From positions 1-45,084 of the forward strand of contig JASFYT010000023.1 of NCBI GenBank assembly GCA_045047085.1: a stretch of 45,084 bases of DNA. Reading direction: 5' to 3'. The position numbers and the translations under genes are program-made. Shown one piece after another: positions 8,303 through 17,670 of this stretch (position 1 is its first letter; every line of letters begins with the position of its first letter). Under the pieces are notes generated by a model that worked only from the letters and a program-made list of their open reading frames with translations, made no database searches and was not told the DNA's origin. The stretch comes from GCA-2401155 sp045047085 (lineage in GTDB: Bacteria; Pseudomonadota; Alphaproteobacteria; Rhizobiales; Rhizobiaceae).

Positions 8303-10990
8303 CTAAGCAGCCCTGTTCAAATTACGCAAAACATAATGGAGAATGCCGCCATTGCGGTAATAATCCAGTTCGTCTTCCGTATCGATACGGCAAAGCAGAG
8401 TGATCGTTTTGGTATCACCATTTGCAAACGTAACTTCCGCATCCAGACTTTGGCGCGGTTTAAGATCAGCCAGTCCTTTAATGCTCACCTGCTCACTGCC
8501 GGTCAATCCAAGGGAATCCCAGTTATCATCACCGGTGAAAACCAAAGGCAACACACCCATACCAACCAGATTGGAGCGGTGAATACGTTCAAAGCTCTCA
8601 ACAATCACGGCACGAACCCCAAGAAGAATAGTGCCTTTCGCTGCCCAGTCACGCGATGAACCAGTGCCATATTCCTTACCACCAAAAATCACCAGCGGCA
8701 CATTTTCCTGTTTATAGCGCATGGCCACATCATAGATTGCACCTTCTTCGCCAGACGGATAATGGGTGGAATAACCACCTTCAACACCTTCCAGCATCTG
8801 GTTTTTGATACGGATATTGGCAAATGTGCCACGCATCATCACCTGATGATTACCACGGCGTGAACCGAATGAGTTAAAATCAATCGGGCGCACCTGATGA
8901 TCACGCAGATAATCACCTGCCGGACCATCACCTTTGATAACACCCGCTGGGGAAATGTGATCGGTAGTGATGGAATCTGCAAAAAGCCCAAGTACGCGTG
9001 CAGAATTGATATCTTCAACTCCCTTGGGTTCCATGCTTATACCATCAAAATATGGTGGATTTTGCACATAAGTTGATTGTTCATCCCAATCATAGGTAGC
9101 GCCACCAGACGTTTCAATCGCCTGCCAGCCCTTATCGCCGGTAAACACATCACCGTAGCGTTCACGAAACATTTCTTCGGAAACGCAAGTACGCATCAGT
9201 TCGGATATTTCGTGTGAGCTAGGCCAGATATCTTTCAGATAAACATCGTTTCCATCCTTGTCCTGCCCAATTGGGTCGGTGGTCAAATTCACATTCAACG
9301 AACCGGCAATCGCATATGCAACAACCAATGGCGGCGAAGCAAGATAGTTGGCGCGGATATCCTGGCTGATTCGGCCTTCAAAGTTACGGTTTCCAGAAAG
9401 AACAGAACAGGCAACCAGATCATGCTGGCTAATTGCTTCAGAAATCTCCTCCGGCAAAGGTCCGGAATTACCAATACAAGTTGTGCAACCATAACCCACC
9501 AGATTGAAGCCCAAAGCATCCAGATCATCACTGAGATTGGCTTTATCAAGATAATCAGTCACAACCTGCGAACCCGGCGCCAATGAAGTTTTCACCCAGG
9601 GCTTGGAATTAAGACCCAAAGCACGCGCTTTTCGAGCCACCAGACCTGCGGCAATCAAAACGGATGGATTGGAAGTGTTAGTGCAGGAAGTAATCGCTGC
9701 AATCACCACATCGCCATTACCCAAATCATAATCCTGTCCCTTGACCGGACCACGTGAGTTATTTTCATAGGCCTTAAACTCCGTTGCCATGGATTCGGCA
9801 AAAGCAGTATCCCCGTCGGAAAGGGAGATACGGTCCTGAGGACGTTTTGGTCCAGAAATTGAAGGAACCACATTTGCCATATCCAGACCGAGGTTGGAAG
9901 TGAATACTGGATCATCACTATTTGAATCCCGCCACATGCCTTGCGCTTTAGCGTATGCTTCAACCAAAGCAATCTGATCAGCATCACGGCCAGTCGAATT
10001 CATGTAAGAGATCGTATCATTATCAATCGGGAAGAAGCCGCAGGTAGCACCATATTCCGGAGCCATATTGGCAATCGTTGCCTGATCTTCAAGAGTTAGA
10101 TTATCAAGGCCCGGACCGTAGAACTCAACAAATTTACCAACCACGCCTTTTTCTCGCAGCATTTGTACAATCATCAAAACCAGATCGGTGGCGGTTGTAC
10201 CTTCAGGCATTTTGCCCTCAAGACGGAAACCGACAACTTCAGGAACCATCATGGTAACCGGCTGACCAAGCATGGCAGCTTCAGCTTCAATACCGCCGAC
10301 ACCCCAGCCAAGAACGGAAAGCCCATTGACCATAGTAGTATGACTATCTGTACCCACCAAAGTATCAGGATAGGCTACGATTTTCCCGTCAATTTCTTTG
10401 GTCCAGACAGTTTTTGAGAGATATTCCAGATTAACCTGATGGCAAATTCCGGTTCCTGGAGGAACAACACGAAAATTATCAAAGGCTGTCTGCCCCCATT
10501 TCAGGAACGTGTAGCGTTCGCCATTTCGTTGATATTCACGGTCCACATTAGCTTTGAATGCTTTTTCATTACCAAAATTATCAACCATCACCGAATGGTC
10601 AATTACCAGATCAACCGGCACTTGAGGGTTGATCATGTCAGTATTGCCGCCAAGGGATACAGTGGCGTCGCGCATAGCAGCCAGATCAACAACGGCAGGA
10701 ACACCAGTGAAATCCTGCATCAAAACCCGGGCCGGGCGGTAGGCGATCTCATTGCCAGCATTTCCCTTGTCAGAAAGCCAACCGGCGATTGCCTGAATAT
10801 CTTCTTTCGTAACCGAGCGTCCATCTTCAAAGCGCAGCAGGTTTTCCAGCAAAACTTTCAGAGAATAAGGAAGTTTTGAAATGCCGGTAAGACCATTTTT
10901 TTCCGCTTCAACGAGAGAATAATAGACAAATTCCTTGCCATTAACATCGAGGGTTTTTCTTGAGTTAAAACTGTTGAGTGAATTGAGCAT
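8303..10990 (-). CDS. acnA: Aconitate hydratase A
   Basis: An 895-residue aconitase of the AcnA/IRP class, converting citrate to isocitrate in the TCA cycle with a [4Fe-4S] cluster. Cluster-ligand motifs are visible: ITSCTNTSNPSVL in the middle and GYGCTTCIGNSGPL about 65 residues later. The swivel domain contains SRRGNHQVMMRGTFANIR and GGKEYGTGSSRDWAAKG, which binds substrate carboxylates. I start at the ATG at 10990 (MLNSLNSFNSRKTL aligns with rhizobial AcnA) instead of 11032, which adds 14 unrelated residues. Its neighbours are the sdh genes upstream on the same strand. A candidate iron-responsive (Irr/ICE-like) palindrome lies 121-137 bases upstream of the start. Confidence 0.96.
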   Translation of the reverse strand: MLNSLNSFNSRKTLDVNGKEFVYYSLVEAEKNGLTGISKLPYSLKVLLENLLRFEDGRSVTKEDIQAIAGWLSDKGNAGNEIAYRPARVLMQDFTGVPAVVDLAAMRDATVSLGGNTDMINPQVPVDLVIDHSVMVDNFGNEKAFKANVDREYQRNGERYTFLKWGQTAFDNFRVVPPGTGICHQVNLEYLSKTVWTKEIDGKIVAYPDTLVGTDSHTTMVNGLSVLGWGVGGIEAEAAMLGQPVTMMVPEVVGFRLEGKMPEGTTATDLVLMIVQMLREKGVVGKFVEFYGPGLDNLTLEDQATIANMAPEYGATCGFFPIDNDTISYMNSTGRDADQIALVEAYAKAQGMWRDSNSDDPVFTSNLGLDMANVVPSISGPKRPQDRISLSDGDTAFAESMATEFKAYENNSRGPVKGQDYDLGNGDVVIAAITSCTNTSNPSVLIAAGLVARKARALGLNSKPWVKTSLAPGSQVVTDYLDKANLSDDLDALGFNLVGYGCTTCIGNSGPLPEEISEAISQHDLVACSVLSGNRNFEGRISQDIRANYLASPPLVVAYAIAGSLNVNLTTDPIGQDKDGNDVYLKDIWPSSHEISELMRTCVSEEMFRERYGDVFTGDKGWQAIETSGGATYDWDEQSTYVQNPPYFDGISMEPKGVEDINSARVLGLFADSITTDHISPAGVIKGDGPAGDYLRDHQVRPIDFNSFGSRRGNHQVMMRGTFANIRIKNQMLEGVEGGYSTHYPSGEEGAIYDVAMRYKQENVPLVIFGGKEYGTGSSRDWAAKGTILLGVRAVIVESFERIHRSNLVGMGVLPLVFTGDDNWDSLGLTGSEQVSIKGLADLKPRQSLDAEVTFANGDTKTITLLCRIDTEDELDYYRNGGILHYVLRNLNRAA

Positions 10991-11110
10991 GTTGCGTATT
11001 CCGCTTGCTTGGGTATATGCGGGTGCGACCATTTCCGCGTGTTTGCCTCACCAATTAAATTGGGGCAAATGATGTGAAACACCGCCGATCGCTGGCCGTG
11101 TTATACGCCT

Positions 11111-11127
11111 TATAGAATGTTTCTAAT
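11111..11127. promoter_or_regulatory. Candidate Irr (ICE-like) operator upstream of acnA
   Basis: TATAGAA-TGT-TTCTAAT, two inverted 7-mers with a 3-base spacer. It fits the general form of the iron control element recognised by Irr in Hyphomicrobiales (TTTAGAA-N3-TTCTAAA) with one mismatch in each arm, at the second and last base. Aconitase is an expected Irr target because its cluster consumes iron. Single-site evidence by eye only. Confidence 0.45.
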
Positions 11128-11223
11128 CTACTGTGAATAGTCCCTAGGCCCAATATGGACCATAAGGCTTAAAATTCTGGAAGCAAATGGGATAGTTGCT
11201 GTTTTTCCTCATATACGGGGCTT

Positions 11224-12003
11224 TTAAATCCTGCGCTCTATCATCATTTTCTTAATTTCGGCAATCGCCTTGGCAGGGTTCAAACCTTTCGGACAAGCCT
11301 GCGTACAGTTCATGATAGTATGGCAGCGATAGAGCCGGAAAGGGTCCTCCAACTCATCAAGCCGCTCGCCGGTTGCTTCGTCTCGAGAATCGATCAACCA
11401 GCGATAGGCCTGAAGCAATACTGCAGGTCCCAAATAACGATCCCCGTTCCACCAATAAGATGGGCAGGACGTTGAGCAGCAAGCACATAAAATGCACTCA
11501 TAAAGGCCATCGAGCTTTTCGCGATCCCCATGACTTTGCAGCCACTCGGTTCGTGGCTCCGGCGTTGTGGTTTTAAGCCATGGTTCAATAGAGCGGTGCT
11601 GAGCATAAAAATTATTCATATCCGGCACAAGGTCTTTGACGACTGACATATGCGGCAAGGGATAAACCTTGACCATGCCATCAATTTCTTCAATGCCCTT
11701 GGTGCAGGCCAGTGTGTTGGTGCCGTCAATATTCATGGCACAGGAGCCACAAATTCCTTCGCGGCATGAACGGCGCAGGGTCAATGTCGGATCTATATTG
11801 TTTTTAATCCATAACAAGCCATCAAGCACCATCGGCCCGCAATCATCCGCATCAACAAAATAAGTATCAATGCTCGGGTTTTGCCCGTCATCAGGCGACC
11901 AACGGTAAATGCGGTATTCGCGCAGGTTGGTCACACCCTCCGGTTTGGGCCATGTTTTGCCCTGACGAATGCGGGAATTTTTTGGGAGTGCAAGTTCAAC
12001 CAT
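11224..12003 (-). CDS. sdhB: Succinate dehydrogenase iron-sulfur subunit
   Basis: A 259-residue SdhB that relays electrons from the flavoprotein to ubiquinone. The N-terminal plant-type ferredoxin domain has the [2Fe-2S] ligands CREGICGSCAMNIDG (near residue 100). The C-terminal domain carries the [4Fe-4S]/[3Fe-4S] ligands CILCACCSTSCPSYWWNGD (near 166) and CHTIMNCTQACPKGLNP (near 225). It is the last gene of sdhCDAB, 43 bases after the sdhA stop. Full length and all cysteines present. Confidence 0.96.
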   Translation of the reverse strand: MVELALPKNSRIRQGKTWPKPEGVTNLREYRIYRWSPDDGQNPSIDTYFVDADDCGPMVLDGLLWIKNNIDPTLTLRRSCREGICGSCAMNIDGTNTLACTKGIEEIDGMVKVYPLPHMSVVKDLVPDMNNFYAQHRSIEPWLKTTTPEPRTEWLQSHGDREKLDGLYECILCACCSTSCPSYWWNGDRYLGPAVLLQAYRWLIDSRDEATGERLDELEDPFRLYRCHTIMNCTQACPKGLNPAKAIAEIKKMMIERRI

Positions 12004-12046
12004 GTTCTATCAATCTGTTATTTCTTCACAAACTACGGAAAAAATT

Positions 12047-13897
12047 CTAATAAACCCTTGCCTTGGGTGCAATTTTCTTTGGATCAATACCGCCATCAGC
12101 CATAGCAAGCTGCGGCTTGGTATTCACCGAACGGTAATCCAGCTTTACTTTTCCTTTGGCATCGATCCGCGCCAGCGTATGCTTACGCCAATTTTTATCA
12201 TCACGACCGGAAAATTTTCCATCCTTATAATCTTCACGCGCATGGGCCCCACGGCTTTCCTTGCGCGCTTCCGCACCCACAACTGTCGTCACCGCGCAGG
12301 CCATGAGGTTCTCCAATTCCAGGGTTTCCACCAGATCAGAGTTCCAAATCATTGAGCGATCAGTGACTTTCAAATCAGCCAGTTGATTCCAGTTTTCCTG
12401 CATCCGTTTGCAGCCGGATTGAAGGCTTTCTGCATTACGGAATACGGCCGCATCTTCCTGCATGGTTTTCTGCATTCTCAGGCGCAATTCTGCAGTTGGT
12501 GTACCACCATCCGCATGGCGCAATTTATCAAACCGATCCATGATTTTTTCACTTGCCGCTTCATTAGGCGAAGGAATGGCCGCTTCACGGTCAATCACCT
12601 GTCCCGCCCGAATGGCTGCAGCGCGTCCAAATACCACCAGATCAATCAGCGAATTCGAGCCAAGCCGATTAGCCCCATGAACAGAAGCACACCCGGATTC
12701 ACCCACAGCCATAAGGCCGGGAATAATCTGGTTTGGAGATGCTTTTGTAGGATTAAGAGCTTCGCCCCAATAATTGGTCGGAATGCCGCCCATATTATAA
12801 TGCACCGTTGGCAATACCGGGATTGGCTCGCGGGTAAGATCAACACCTGCAAAAATTTTCGCGCTCTCGGAAATCCCGGGCAGACGTTCGTCCAGCACAG
12901 CTGGATCAAGGTGATCAAGATGCAAGTAAATATGATCCTTATCCTTGCCAACACCACGACCCTCGCGGATCTCCATGGTCATACAGCGAGAGACCACATC
13001 GCGTGATGCAAGATCTTTCGCGCTCGGCGCATAGCGCTCCATAAAACGCTCACCCTCAGAATTCACCAGATAGCCGCCCTCGCCACGCGCACCTTCGGTA
13101 ATCAGACAGCCAGCACCATAAATTCCTGTCGGATGGAACTGTACAAACTCCATATCCTGCAAAGGAAGCCCAGCACGGGATACCATGCCATTGCCATCAC
13201 CCGTACATGTATGTGCTGAAGTAGCGGAAAAATATGAGCGACCATAACCACCAGTAGCCATCACAACGGTTTTTGCATTGAAACGATGAATGGTGCCGTC
13301 ATCAAGGTTCCATGCAATGACGCCTGTACATTGGCCGTCACTGCTCATCATCATATCAATAGCAAAATATTCAATATAGAATTCCGCATTGTGGCGCAGG
13401 GACTGGCCGTAGAGCGTATGCAAAATAGCATGTCCGGTTCTGTCTGCCGCTGCACAGGTGCGTTGAACCGGAGGCCCATCGCCAAAATTCATCATATGCC
13501 CGCCAAAGGGGCGCTGATAAATCTTGCCTTCTTCTGTACGCGAGAACGGAACGCCGTAATGTTCCAGCTCATAAAGTGCAGCCGGTGCTTCCCGCGCCAG
13601 ATATTCCATCGCATCAACATCGCCCAGCCAGTCAGAACCCTTGACCGTATCGTATAAATGCCAGTGCCAGTGATCGTCACCCATATTCTGCAATGAGGCA
13701 GCAATTCCGCCCTGGGCTGCAACCGTGTGAGAACGCGTTGGAAAAACCTTGGTAATACAGGCTGTACGCAGGCCCTGCTCTGCCATGCCCAGGGTTGCTC
13801 GAAGTCCGGCACCGCCAGCCCCGACCACAACCACATCATGATAGTGATCGACAAATTCATATGCCTTACCGGCATTCTTCTGTTTGGCAGATGCCAT
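12047..13897 (-). CDS. sdhA: Succinate dehydrogenase flavoprotein subunit
   Basis: A 616-residue SdhA oxidising succinate to fumarate at the cytoplasmic face of the inner membrane. It shows the FAD-binding GAGGAGL (residues 26-32), the covalent FAD His in TRSHTVAAQGG (His57), the substrate-site HPTGIYGAGCLITEGARGEGG and a C-terminal R-x-W-x-x-H-T-L segment (NWRKHTLARID). The length is typical. It starts 3 bases after the sdhD stop. Plus-strand ORFs of up to 207 codons inside it are shadows. Confidence 0.97.
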   Translation of the reverse strand: MASAKQKNAGKAYEFVDHYHDVVVVGAGGAGLRATLGMAEQGLRTACITKVFPTRSHTVAAQGGIAASLQNMGDDHWHWHLYDTVKGSDWLGDVDAMEYLAREAPAALYELEHYGVPFSRTEEGKIYQRPFGGHMMNFGDGPPVQRTCAAADRTGHAILHTLYGQSLRHNAEFYIEYFAIDMMMSSDGQCTGVIAWNLDDGTIHRFNAKTVVMATGGYGRSYFSATSAHTCTGDGNGMVSRAGLPLQDMEFVQFHPTGIYGAGCLITEGARGEGGYLVNSEGERFMERYAPSAKDLASRDVVSRCMTMEIREGRGVGKDKDHIYLHLDHLDPAVLDERLPGISESAKIFAGVDLTREPIPVLPTVHYNMGGIPTNYWGEALNPTKASPNQIIPGLMAVGESGCASVHGANRLGSNSLIDLVVFGRAAAIRAGQVIDREAAIPSPNEAASEKIMDRFDKLRHADGGTPTAELRLRMQKTMQEDAAVFRNAESLQSGCKRMQENWNQLADLKVTDRSMIWNSDLVETLELENLMACAVTTVVGAEARKESRGAHAREDYKDGKFSGRDDKNWRKHTLARIDAKGKVKLDYRSVNTKPQLAMADGGIDPKKIAPKARVY

Positions 13898-13900
13898 AAA

Positions 13901-14281
13901 TCAGCCTCCAAAGCCGAGCTTGAGAATTGCAAAAATTGATATCGCCCCTACGACGATAGTGAAGAAGATATTACCAATGATGCAGGCAATTTTGCTGGCC
14001 TCGCCATGTACGTAGTCTTCAATGACCACCTGCATACCAAGCTTCATATGCACCAAAGCAGAAACCATAACCAGAAGCAGAATGACAGAGGTAAAGGGTG
14101 AGGACAATTGGGCAACCACCTCGCTATGGGACGCACCGTTTAGCGAAATAATCAGCCATACGAAATAAATCATCAATGGTATATTGGCAATCGAGGTCAA
14201 TCTTTGTTGCCAAAAATGATCCGTGCCTTCCTTGGCTGAACCGAGTCCATGAACTTTCTTGAAAGGAGTAAGCATGCTCAT
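13901..14281 (-). CDS. sdhD: Succinate dehydrogenase membrane anchor subunit
   Basis: A 126-residue hydrophobic anchor with three transmembrane segments (about 33-52, 62-82, 97-120). The GTDHFWQQRLTSIANIPL segment near residue 20 is the ubiquinone/haem-pocket region of alphaproteobacterial SdhD, and HMKLGMQVVIEDYVH near 82-96 contains the likely haem-ligand His. It lies between sdhC and sdhA in the usual order. ATG at 14275 is an alternative start two codons in. Confidence 0.93.
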   Translation of the reverse strand: MSMLTPFKKVHGLGSAKEGTDHFWQQRLTSIANIPLMIYFVWLIISLNGASHSEVVAQLSSPFTSVILLLVMVSALVHMKLGMQVVIEDYVHGEASKIACIIGNIFFTIVVGAISIFAILKLGFGG

Positions 14282-14293
14282 AATCGTTTTCCC

Positions 14294-14692
14294 CTATCGC
14301 ACCATATAGCCGACAACCCAAAGAAGGACTGTGAGCGCCACTGAACTGATGATTGTTACATAGGCTAATTTAGTAGAAGTTTCTTTGGCAAAGCCGCGAC
14401 CTGTATCCCAATAGAGGTGTCGCATACCGCCGATCATATGATGCATCAGCGCCCACGTGTAGCCAAACAGAATGAGTCGTCCGATGATCGACCCCATAAA
14501 TGCATTCATCCACTCAAAATCGGCTTCCCCAGATGCGGCGGCAAACAGCCACCATGCAACCAGCAGGGTTCCTAAATAGAGTGCCAGCCCGGTCATCCGG
14601 TGGACAATTGACATCATCATTGTTGGGATGGGTTTATAAATACTCAAATGCGGAGAAAGAGGTCTCGCATTTTTTACATCCTGACTCGACAT
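14294..14692 (-). CDS. sdhC: Succinate dehydrogenase cytochrome b556 subunit
   Basis: A 132-residue cytochrome b subunit. RPLSPHLSIYKP near residue 10 and SIVHRMTGLALYLG near 27 are the SdhC signature; HHMIGGMRHLYWD near 84 carries the haem-binding His. It has three transmembrane helices. I start at the ATG at 14692; the TTG three codons upstream is less likely. It is the first gene of sdhCDAB, so the promoter should lie in 14693-14803. Confidence 0.94.
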   Translation of the reverse strand: MSSQDVKNARPLSPHLSIYKPIPTMMMSIVHRMTGLALYLGTLLVAWWLFAAASGEADFEWMNAFMGSIIGRLILFGYTWALMHHMIGGMRHLYWDTGRGFAKETSTKLAYVTIISSVALTVLLWVVGYMVR

Positions 14693-14803
14693 TGGTCTCA
14701 ACCTTCAGGGCTAAATTCGGTGCACATGATTTGTTTAAACCACATATTTTGATTCTACCAGACCCAGAAGCCTGAAAATGAATAGGAAATAAGTCGAAAA
14801 CGC

Positions 14804-15262
14804 TTAACCTTGAAATTTCAGTTCAAAGCTCATTTGATCTGCCGGTGCTGCAATGGATTGAAACAGGCTCATTCCGGTTTCAGATGAGCGTGGCGAATTA
14901 AGGGTTAGTTTCTGCCAGCCGCGCTTTTCTCCCTGATCTGCAAGCACATCCACCATAGCACGCGCAATACCTTTGCCGGTATGCTCATGATGTACATATA
15001 TATGATCTGCCTGCCCGGCACGCTGGCCAGTTATCGGATCCGGTAAATCATAAAACAGAATGAACCCAACCAGAGTTTCATCCAAAAAAGCACCCAAAAA
15101 TTTGGCCGCGCGATCCTGAAGCAGGGATTCAGCGTAAAATATATCCGGCTGGCGTGGTGCACCACGTTTCAGTGCCTGTGTATAGGCCGCAAGCAAGGGT
15201 GCCAGCTTTGACGCATCCTTATAATGAAGGGGCAAAATTTCGATTTGAAGGTTTGTACTCAT
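14804..15262 (-). CDS. GNAT family N-acetyltransferase
   Basis: A 152-residue single-domain GNAT protein. The N-terminal IEILPLHYKDASKLAPLLAAY is followed by the FLDETLVGFILFYDLPDP strand and the acetyl-CoA loop HVHHEHTGKGIARAM-like segment (YVHHEHTGKGIARAM, near residue 98). The C-terminal portion ends in ELKFQG, with a Ser-rich acceptor region before it. The ATG at 15262 has GAGAG 6-10 bases upstream; a TTG at 15274 would add four residues. Substrate not deducible. Divergent from the AEC carrier gene. Confidence 0.8.
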   Translation of the reverse strand: MSTNLQIEILPLHYKDASKLAPLLAAYTQALKRGAPRQPDIFYAESLLQDRAAKFLGAFLDETLVGFILFYDLPDPITGQRAGQADHIYVHHEHTGKGIARAMVDVLADQGEKRGWQKLTLNSPRSSETGMSLFQSIAAPADQMSFELKFQG

Positions 15263-15395
15263 AATATCTCTCAAACATTTCAGGCTTACAAGCGCACCCT
15301 AACAAATGTCACTTTCCGAATAAAGATTTTACTGATCTCTCTCAGGCAGTTATGTATCATGTTAAGAATATTGGCTGCTTGAAGGATCAGATCGT

Positions 15396-16337
15396 TTGTT
15401 AGATATTATACCGATTATTTTTCCGGTTTTTGCACTTTTAGCGCTTGGCTATGTGGTTGTTAGAACCGGCTACCTCCCTACTGAAACTGCGGCAATACTT
15501 GCAAATTTCGCAGCGCGATTAGCAGTTCCGGTTTTGCTTTTTCAAGCGATTTATCTACTCGAATTTAAAAGTGCGTTTCATATCCCAATGCTTGCGGGCT
15601 TTTATACCTCAGCCATAATCTGTTTTGTCACAGCTATTTTTCTAGCAAGGGCCATCTGGAAAAGGAGACCTGGAGAAGCTGTTGCGATTGGGTTCACATC
15701 ATTCTTTTCAAACTCCGTTATGCTGGGGATCGCAATTACCAGCCGCGCCTATGGCGAAGAAGTGCTGGTCCCGGTATTTGGAATATTAGCCCTGCATGTC
15801 CCAATCCTTTACACCGTCGGCATGATAACAATGGAGCTGGCCAGAAGAGATGGGAAGCCCTTGGGAGAAACCATCCAAAAAGCCTTCAAATCCATTTTCT
15901 CTTCACCATTGATGATCGGTATAATGTCTGGAGCTACCTGCAATATTTTCAACATCCCCATTCCAGAACTCATCATGACACCGGTTGGTATGATTGCGGA
16001 TACAGCTATCCCAATCGCGATAATTGGCATTGGGGCGACCCTTACCCGCTACAAACTGAACGACCGTATTGGCGAAACTTCAATGATAACTGCCGTCTCC
16101 CTGATCCTACACCCCACATTGGTATTGTTGATCACACACTTCATTCTGGATTTGCCAAAGATTTATGTACAGGCAAGTGTGATTATTTCTGCCATGCCAC
16201 CCGGTATAAACGGATATATTTTCGCAAGCCTTTATAATCGCGCTGTATCGGTTGCCGCCTCAAGTCTCGTCATGGCAAACGTGTTTTCTGTAATTACCAT
16301 TACCGGCTGGTTGCTCCTGCTGGAACGCCTGCTTTAG
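15396..16337 (+). CDS. AEC family transporter (auxin efflux carrier-like / MdcF-like)
   Basis: A 313-residue integral membrane protein with about ten hydrophobic helices in two halves, starting LDIIPIIFPVFALLALGYVVVRTGYL, typical of the AEC family of organic-acid or malonate-type carriers. Features include GFTSFFSNSVMLGIAI near residue 100 and AIPIAIIGIGATL near 205, matching the paired conserved AEC motifs. The start is TTG at 15396 with AAGGA at 15382-15386. No in-frame ATG before helix 1 competes. The stop overlaps the stop of the convergent GNAT gene by 4 bases. Substrate unknown. Confidence 0.88.
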   Translation: MLDIIPIIFPVFALLALGYVVVRTGYLPTETAAILANFAARLAVPVLLFQAIYLLEFKSAFHIPMLAGFYTSAIICFVTAIFLARAIWKRRPGEAVAIGFTSFFSNSVMLGIAITSRAYGEEVLVPVFGILALHVPILYTVGMITMELARRDGKPLGETIQKAFKSIFSSPLMIGIMSGATCNIFNIPIPELIMTPVGMIADTAIPIAIIGIGATLTRYKLNDRIGETSMITAVSLILHPTLVLLITHFILDLPKIYVQASVIISAMPPGINGYIFASLYNRAVSVAASSLVMANVFSVITITGWLLLLERLL

Positions 16338-16795
16338 AACTTTTTTTGATAAACAACAAAACCACTATCATCGGCGATATTGTCATAGAGTTTTCGAGCC
16401 GTCTTGTTCGTTTCGTGGGTCAACCAATAGACCTTCGGAGCACCTGCCAGTTTTGCTTTTTCGTAAACCCCTTCAATCAGCGCCCGACCGACACCCTGCC
16501 CTCTTAGATTCTCGTCCGTATATAGATCTTCAAGATAGCAAGTTGCTTCAATATTATTGGTGACCCGGTGAAAGAGGTAATGCACCAGCCCAACAAGCCT
16601 ACCATCCAGTTCCGCTACAAGCGCGTGTACCGGTTCATAGGCATCAAAGATACGGCTCCACAGCATATTGGTGATTTCAACAGGAAGTTCCGTTGGCCCC
16701 GAGCGCCCGTAAAATGCGTTATAACCTTCCCAAAGAGGCAACCATTGATCAAAATCTTCCATAGTGGGAGGTCGTACTATTATCGTATTTTTCAT
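16334..16795 (-). CDS. GNAT family N-acetyltransferase
   Basis: A 153-residue GNAT enzyme. It begins IIVRPPTMEDFDQWLPLWEGYNAFYG; the beta4 strand is HALVAELDGRLVGLVHYLFH. The acetyl-CoA loop is DENLRGQGVGRALIEGVYEKA (near 95), followed by YWLTHETNKTARKLYDNIA. The overall pattern is that of YhbS/PanZ-like acetyltransferases often found downstream of another GNAT. Its ATG overlaps the stop of the upstream GNAT gene (16792-16795), so the two are translationally coupled. Confidence 0.87.
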   Translation of the reverse strand: MKNTIIVRPPTMEDFDQWLPLWEGYNAFYGRSGPTELPVEITNMLWSRIFDAYEPVHALVAELDGRLVGLVHYLFHRVTNNIEATCYLEDLYTDENLRGQGVGRALIEGVYEKAKLAGAPKVYWLTHETNKTARKLYDNIADDSGFVVYQKKF

Positions 16796-17523
16796 TTCAC
16801 CGTCCTGTGCGCTGAGATCAATTCTGCAAGGCTGGTTTTCTGCTGTCCCTTGCCATTAAAGTTGCTTGCATCAAGCCATTCCATATAAGCGGCTTTTAAA
16901 CTGGGCCAGTCACCATCAAGCACTGAGAACCATGCGGTATCTCTGTTGCGGCCCTTATACATAATCGCCTGTTGAAACAAACCGTCATAGGAAAACCCGA
17001 GCCGCTCTGCAGCCTTGCGTGAGGGAGTGTTGAGCGCATCGCACTTCCATTCATAGCGGCGATAACCAAGATCGGAAAAAACCCGCCGCATCATCAAATA
17101 CATCGCTTCGGTGGCCGCACGGGTTTGCTGCAATTCCGGAGAATAATTGATATTGCCCACCTCAATAACACCATTAGTCGCATCAATACGTAGATAGCTT
17201 GCAACCCCGATGGCCTTATCCGTTTGTCCATCGATAATCGCATGAAATAGGGGATCATCGCCAAAACAGGCACCCTCCACCCATGAGCAAAAGTTAGCCT
17301 TGTTATCAAAAGGGCCATAGGGCAAATATGTCCAGATACGGTTCTCGGTATCCTGCCGGAACGCAGAATATAAATCAGCCGCATGGCTATCCATATCGAT
17401 TGGTTCAATACGGCAATATTGTCCCGACATCACCTCACGCGGCGGCACGGGACAGGCCTTCCAATCAGGAACAGCCCAACCGATCGGCTGACCCAGCGCA
17501 TTTAACTTCTCGCTCATAACCAT
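16792..17523 (-). CDS. GNAT family N-acetyltransferase, RimJ/RimL-like
   Basis: About 243 residues. The core contains CRIEPIDMDSHAADLYSAF, TYLPYGPFDN, AIGVASYLRIDATNGVIEVGNINYSP and RYEWKCDALNTPSRKAAERLGFSYDGLFRQ-like sequence (here GLFQQAIMYKGRNRDTAWFS). This is the pattern of the large RimJ/RimL-type acetyltransferases of the YIR042C group. In-frame ATGs at 17523 and 17517 are both possible; neither has a strong ribosome binding site. First gene of a two-gene acetyltransferase operon. Confidence 0.85.
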   Translation of the reverse strand: MVMSEKLNALGQPIGWAVPDWKACPVPPREVMSGQYCRIEPIDMDSHAADLYSAFRQDTENRIWTYLPYGPFDNKANFCSWVEGACFGDDPLFHAIIDGQTDKAIGVASYLRIDATNGVIEVGNINYSPELQQTRAATEAMYLMMRRVFSDLGYRRYEWKCDALNTPSRKAAERLGFSYDGLFQQAIMYKGRNRDTAWFSVLDGDWPSLKAAYMEWLDASNFNGKGQQKTSLAELISAHRTVK

Positions 17524-17670
17524 GCTCACAATCAAATTTGTTTTGGCAAGAATAGGTGGACGTTGGATTGTTTAAAAGGGCCAGTTTTGCAAGATACTGT
17601 CAGACCAATATGGGGATGCCGGAATGCTGTTCTATTATGTTCAGGACATAATAATGACCACGTCCTGATC

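Noticed and set aside
10439..10879. Plus-strand ORF of 146 codons antisense to acnA
   Set aside because: Contained in acnA, with biased composition and no family features.
12383..13006. Plus-strand ORF of 207 codons antisense to sdhA
   Set aside because: It lies wholly inside the highly conserved sdhA gene and its translation has no recognisable domain; it is a codon-use shadow.
14804..17523. Three acetyltransferase genes near each other as a possible biosynthetic cluster
   Set aside because: Only two are coupled; the third is separated by a divergent carrier gene and belongs to another subgroup. No biosynthetic enzymes are nearby.
17641..17668. Inverted repeat TCAGGAC/GTCCTGA just after parB
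   Set aside because: A 14-base loop, 7-bp arms and no T run on the parB strand; not convincing as a terminator and unlike parS.
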